A stretch of 64,000 nucleotides of DNA from Streptomyces spinoverrucosus (GTDB lineage: Bacteria; Actinomycetota; Actinomycetes; Streptomycetales; Streptomycetaceae): contig NZ_JADPZX010000001.1 of NCBI RefSeq assembly GCF_015712165.1, forward strand, positions 6,088,001-6,152,000. Reading direction: 5' to 3'. The notes beneath the pieces are model-generated. The model did not search any database, was not told the DNA's origin, and saw only the letters and a list, made by a program, of their open reading frames with translations. Shown piece by piece: positions 61,157 through 64,000 of the stretch; the first letter of the stretch is position 1, and each line of letters begins with the position of its first letter. Position numbers and translations under genes: made by a program.

Positions 61157-61405
61157 TTAGGCCTGGTGCTTGAGGATGTACTCGGTCGCGTCGCCCACGG
61201 TCTTGAGGTTCTTGACGTCGTCGTCGGGGATCTTCACGTCGAAGCGCTCCTCGGCGGCGACGACGACCTCGACCATGGACAGCGAGTCGACGTCCAGGTC
61301 GTCGGTGAAGGACTTGTCCAGCTGGACGTCCTCGGTGGGGATCCCGGCGATCTCGTTCACGATCTCCGCGAGACCGGCGACGATCTCTTCCTGAGTGGCG
61401 GCCAT
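61157..61405 (-). CDS. acpP: Acyl carrier protein
   Basis: 82-aa acidic four-helix protein carrying the growing acyl chain. The phosphopantetheine site is Ser41 in DDLDVDSLSMVEVV. ATG 61405 with AAGGAG upstream gives the normal length; the frame is open 66 bases earlier without family sequence. Lies between fabH and fabF. Confidence 0.97.
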   Translation of the reverse strand: MAATQEEIVAGLAEIVNEIAGIPTEDVQLDKSFTDDLDVDSLSMVEVVVAAEERFDVKIPDDDVKNLKTVGDATEYILKHQA

Positions 61406-61488
61406 GTCAGGCGCTCCTTCGTAGTGTTCCAGAGGGTGTGGCGGTGCTGCTTCCCGCACCGGATCGAACATGATCCGGCACGGAGTGC

Positions 61489-62490
61489 CTAGGGGAGAGT
61501 AACGACCGTCGCTGCGTACACGAGACCCGCCCCGAATCCGATGACGAGCGCGGTGTCGCCGCTCTTCGCCTCGCCGGTCGCCAGGAGCCGCTCCATCGCG
61601 AGCGGAATCGAGGCGGCCGAGGTGTTGCCGGTGGTGCGAATGTCACGGGCGACCGTGACCGACTCCGGCAGCTTGAGTGTCTTCACCATCGAGTCGATGA
61701 TCCGCTCGTTGGCCTGGTGCGGAATGAAGACGTCCAGGTCGGTCGGCTCAATTCCGGCGGCGTCCAGCGCCTCCTTGGCGACCTTGGCCATCTCGAACAC
61801 GGCCCAGCGGAACACCGCCTGGCCCTCCTGCGTGATGGCGGGGAACCGTTCGACCTCGCCGGCCCGGTAGTCCGTCCACGGCACGGTCTGCTTGATGGTC
61901 TCGGACTTGTCGCCCTCGGAACCCCACACCGTGGGGCCGATCGCGGGCTCCTGCGACGGGCCGACGACGACCGCGCCGGCGCCGTCGCCGAACAGGAAGG
62001 CCGTCGCCCGGTCCTCCAGGTCGGTCAGGTCGCTCAGCCGCTCGACGCCGATGACCAGGACGTACTCGGCGCTGCCCTCGACGATCATGCCCTTGGCGAG
62101 GGTCAGGCCGTAGCCGAAGCCCGCGCAGCCGGCCGAGATGTCGAAGGCGGCGGCCTTGGCCGTGCCCAGCTTGTCGGCGATCTCGGTGGCGACGGCCGGG
62201 GTCTGCTTGAAGTGCGTGACGGTCGAGACGATCACCGCGCCGACCTGCTCGGCGGAGATCCCGGCGTCGGCGATCGCCTTGCCGGACGCCTCGATCGACA
62301 TCGCGGCGACCGTCTCCTCGTCGCTCGCCCAGTGCCGGGTCTCGATGCCGGAGCGCGAACGGATCCACTCGTCGGACGAGTCGATCTTCTCGAGGATCAC
62401 CTCGTTCGGCACCACCCGGGTGGGCCGGTAGCCGCCCACGCCGAGGATCCGCGCGTACGGGGCACCCTTGCTGGGCTTGATCTTCGACAT
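61489..62490 (-). CDS. fabH: Beta-ketoacyl-ACP synthase III FabH
   Basis: 333-aa initiating condensing enzyme that joins an acyl-CoA starter to malonyl-ACP; in Streptomyces it uses branched starters. Active-site Cys122 in FDISAGCAGFGYG, His in VFIPHQANERII and Asn in TTGNTSAASIP. Lies 34 nt after fabD. Confidence 0.97.
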   Translation of the reverse strand: MSKIKPSKGAPYARILGVGGYRPTRVVPNEVILEKIDSSDEWIRSRSGIETRHWASDEETVAAMSIEASGKAIADAGISAEQVGAVIVSTVTHFKQTPAVATEIADKLGTAKAAAFDISAGCAGFGYGLTLAKGMIVEGSAEYVLVIGVERLSDLTDLEDRATAFLFGDGAGAVVVGPSQEPAIGPTVWGSEGDKSETIKQTVPWTDYRAGEVERFPAITQEGQAVFRWAVFEMAKVAKEALDAAGIEPTDLDVFIPHQANERIIDSMVKTLKLPESVTVARDIRTTGNTSAASIPLAMERLLATGEAKSGDTALVIGFGAGLVYAATVVTLP

Positions 62491-62524
62491 GTTGCAGTCG
62501 GCTCCTTAGGGCGTCAGCAGGGCG

Positions 62525-63436
62525 TCAGGCGTGCTCGGCGATGAGCTCGCGGGCCGCGTCGAGGTCGTCGGGGGTCTTCAGGGCCAGCGTCTGCACGCCG
62601 GGCAGGGCGCGCTTGGCGAGGCCGGTCAGGGTGCCGCCGGGGCACACCTCCAGCAGCGCGGTGACGCCGAGCTTCTGGAACGTCTCCATGCACAGGTCCC
62701 AGCGGACCGGATTGGCGACCTGGCCGACCAGCCGCTCGACGATCTCGGCGCCGGTGGCGACCGTCTGACCGTCCTTGTTCGAGACGTAGGTGATCTTCGG
62801 GTCGGCGGGCGTCAGCGCCTCGGCGGCCGCGGCCAGCTTGTCGACCGCGGGTGCCATGTGGTGGGTGTGGAAGGCGCCGGCCACCTTCAGCGGGACGACC
62901 TTGCGGACGCCCTCCGGCTTGTCCTCGTTCAGCGCCGCGAGCTGCTCCAGCGTTCCCGCGGCCACGATCTGCCCGGCGCCGTTGACGTTCGCCGGGGTCA
63001 GGCCCAGCTTCTGCAGGTGCGCCACGCTCACCTCGGGGTCGCCGCCGAGCAGCGCCGACATCCCGGTCTCGGTGATCGCGGCGGCCTCGGCCATGGCCAG
63101 GCCCCGCTTGCGCACGAGGGTCAGCGCGGCGGTGTCGTCGAGGACACCGGCGAAGGCGGCCGCGGTGATCTCGCCGACACTGTGGCCCGCCACCGCGCCC
63201 GGCGAAATGTCACCGAGTGCCGCGGCAGACAGGAGCCCGGCGGCGACGAGCAGCGGCTGCGCGACGGCCGTGTCGCGGATCTCGTCCGCGTCGGCCTTCG
63301 TGCCGTAGTGGGCGAGGTCCAGTCCGATGGCGTCCGACCAGGCGGCGACGCGGTCGGCGGCACCGGGCAGTTCGAGCCAGGGAGTCAGGAAGCCGGGCGT
63401 CTGGGCGCCCTGGCCGGGAGCGACGAGTACGAGCAC
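62525..63436 (-). CDS. fabD: Malonyl-CoA:ACP transacylase FabD
   Basis: 303-aa enzyme loading malonate onto ACP for fatty acid and, in Streptomyces, polyketide synthesis. Nucleophile Ser86 in AGHSVGEITAA, with VLVAPGQGAQTPGFL at the start and GAFHTHHMAPAVDKL carrying the His. GTG 63436 gives MLVLVAPGQG, which agrees with family N-termini; a second GTG six bases upstream (63442) is equally placed. First gene of the fab operon. The upstream gap holds the inverted repeat ACGGGC-N6-GCCCGT (63457-63474). Confidence 0.95.
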   Translation of the reverse strand: MLVLVAPGQGAQTPGFLTPWLELPGAADRVAAWSDAIGLDLAHYGTKADADEIRDTAVAQPLLVAAGLLSAAALGDISPGAVAGHSVGEITAAAFAGVLDDTAALTLVRKRGLAMAEAAAITETGMSALLGGDPEVSVAHLQKLGLTPANVNGAGQIVAAGTLEQLAALNEDKPEGVRKVVPLKVAGAFHTHHMAPAVDKLAAAAEALTPADPKITYVSNKDGQTVATGAEIVERLVGQVANPVRWDLCMETFQKLGVTALLEVCPGGTLTGLAKRALPGVQTLALKTPDDLDAARELIAEHA

Positions 63437-63525
63437 TCTCACACTCTCTCTTGGGTACGGGCACGGCCGCCCGTGGGGACAAGGACGAAGAACGGGAAGG
63501 GGATTTGTGGGCCCCCGACAAAAGA

Positions 63526-64000
63526 CTAGGGCTGGAGATCTCCATCAGCCAGACGCCCCAGGATCAGCGCGATGCGCAACGTGAACGCGGAACGTACATC
63601 GGATGGCGACCAACCGGTGACGTCAGTCACACGTCGAAGCCGGTAGCGCACGGTGTTGGGATGGACGAACAGCATCCGGGCGGCGCCTTCGAGGCTGCTC
63701 GCCTGTTCGAGATAGACGCTGAGCGTCTCCAGGAGCGCGGAGCCGGCCTCCTCCAGTGGTCTGTAGATCTCCTCCACCAGTTGCTCGCGCGCACTCGGGT
63801 CCGAGGCGATCGCGCGCTCCGGCAGCAGGTCGTCCGCCAGCACCGGCCGCGGCGCGTCCTGCCAGGCGGAACACGCCTTCAGCCCCGCTGCGGCGGCCTG
63901 CGCGGACCTGGTCGCGGCCAGCAGATCGGGCACGATCGGGCCGGCGACCACCGGACCTGCGGCGAAGGGCCCGATCAGCGACTTGGCGACGGCGAGCGGA
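63526..64000 (-). CDS. fasR: PucR-type transcriptional activator FasR (N-terminus beyond window)
   Basis: The visible C-terminal 157 codons end in a PucR-type helix-turn-helix: YLEQASSLEGAARMLFVHPN then TVRYRLRRVTDVTGWSPSDV. It lies directly upstream of fabD on the same strand. In S. coelicolor the gene in this position encodes FasR, which activates the fab operon (established knowledge). The gene's 5' part is cut by the right edge. Stop TAG at 63526-63528. Confidence 0.88.
   Translation of the reverse strand, partial: PLAVAKSLIGPFAAGPVVAGPIVPDLLAATRSAQAAAAGLKACSAWQDAPRPVLADDLLPERAIASDPSAREQLVEEIYRPLEEAGSALLETLSVYLEQASSLEGAARMLFVHPNTVRYRLRRVTDVTGWSPSDVRSAFTLRIALILGRLADGDLQP

Overview
The window is high-GC actinobacterial DNA and almost certainly from a Streptomyces. 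The evidence is the codon bias, many GTG starts, ATGA/GTGA stop-start overlaps, and typical Streptomyces genes: an XRE/DUF397/histidine-kinase-like ATPase trio, an encapsulin plus 2-methylisoborneol operon, isorenieratene genes, DUF3145, and the fabD-fabH-acpP-fabF operon with its PucR-type regulator. No rRNA, tRNA or CRISPR array was recognised.

Layout, left to right. (1) 1-9.2 kb, minus strand: a light-associated carotenoid cluster with crtI (cut by the left edge), crtE, a photolyase, an SDR-DUF2867 protein, crtU, crtT and crtY, followed by the C-terminal remnant of an ECF-type sigma factor. (2) 9.3-12.2 kb: a TauE/SafE transporter and the DUF397 / XRE-DUF5753 / HATPase regulatory trio. (3) 12.5-16.8 kb: the family 2B encapsulin shell (cnb/eshA), 2-methylisoborneol synthase (tpc), geranyl diphosphate C-methyltransferase (mtf) and a small SRPBCC protein, closed by a strong terminator. 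This is the most striking system here: a terpene cyclase whose disordered N-terminus carries two copies of a PTGxGTSAAR motif, beside a protein-shell gene. (4) 16.9-34.7 kb: a plant-polysaccharide and sugar-acid region with two GH43 enzymes, an aminotransferase with a proline-rich tail, a GH95-type hydrolase split by an IS200/IS605 element (tnpA + tnpB), aldose 1-epimerase, a ChvE/MmsAB-type sugar ABC transporter, an unfamiliar 322-aa protein, a zinc alcohol dehydrogenase and an enolase-superfamily dehydratase. A GTTCG-type operator recurs ahead of several of these genes. (5) 34.9-46.4 kb: a zinc-ribbon membrane protein and a surface-glycan cluster (UDP-GlcNAc 2-epimerase, UDP-ManNAc-type dehydrogenase, three glycosyltransferase genes, two methyltransferases, one large unknown protein). 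(6) 46.5-57.7 kb: MarR regulator and reductase, ferredoxin, a patch of broken genes (GH15, VOC dioxygenase, DoxX), Ohr, a serine hydrolase, a secreted M14 peptidase, EI24 protein, a C15-like protein lacking its usual cysteine, and a GDSL lipoprotein. (7) 57.9-64 kb: DUF3145, an IS30-family insertion sitting inside the shared bidirectional terminator, then the fatty-acid synthase operon fabF, acpP, fabH, fabD and the end of its regulator fasR.

How the parts fit: region 7 and much of 5-6 look like conserved chromosomal core, while regions 1-4 look like accessory metabolism. Two insertion sequences, both with intact transposase genes, left footprints clean enough to reconstruct the pre-insertion sequence: one disrupts a secreted glycosidase, the other sits in a terminator without breaking a gene. 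All functional calls are by reading the protein sequence; no database search was run.
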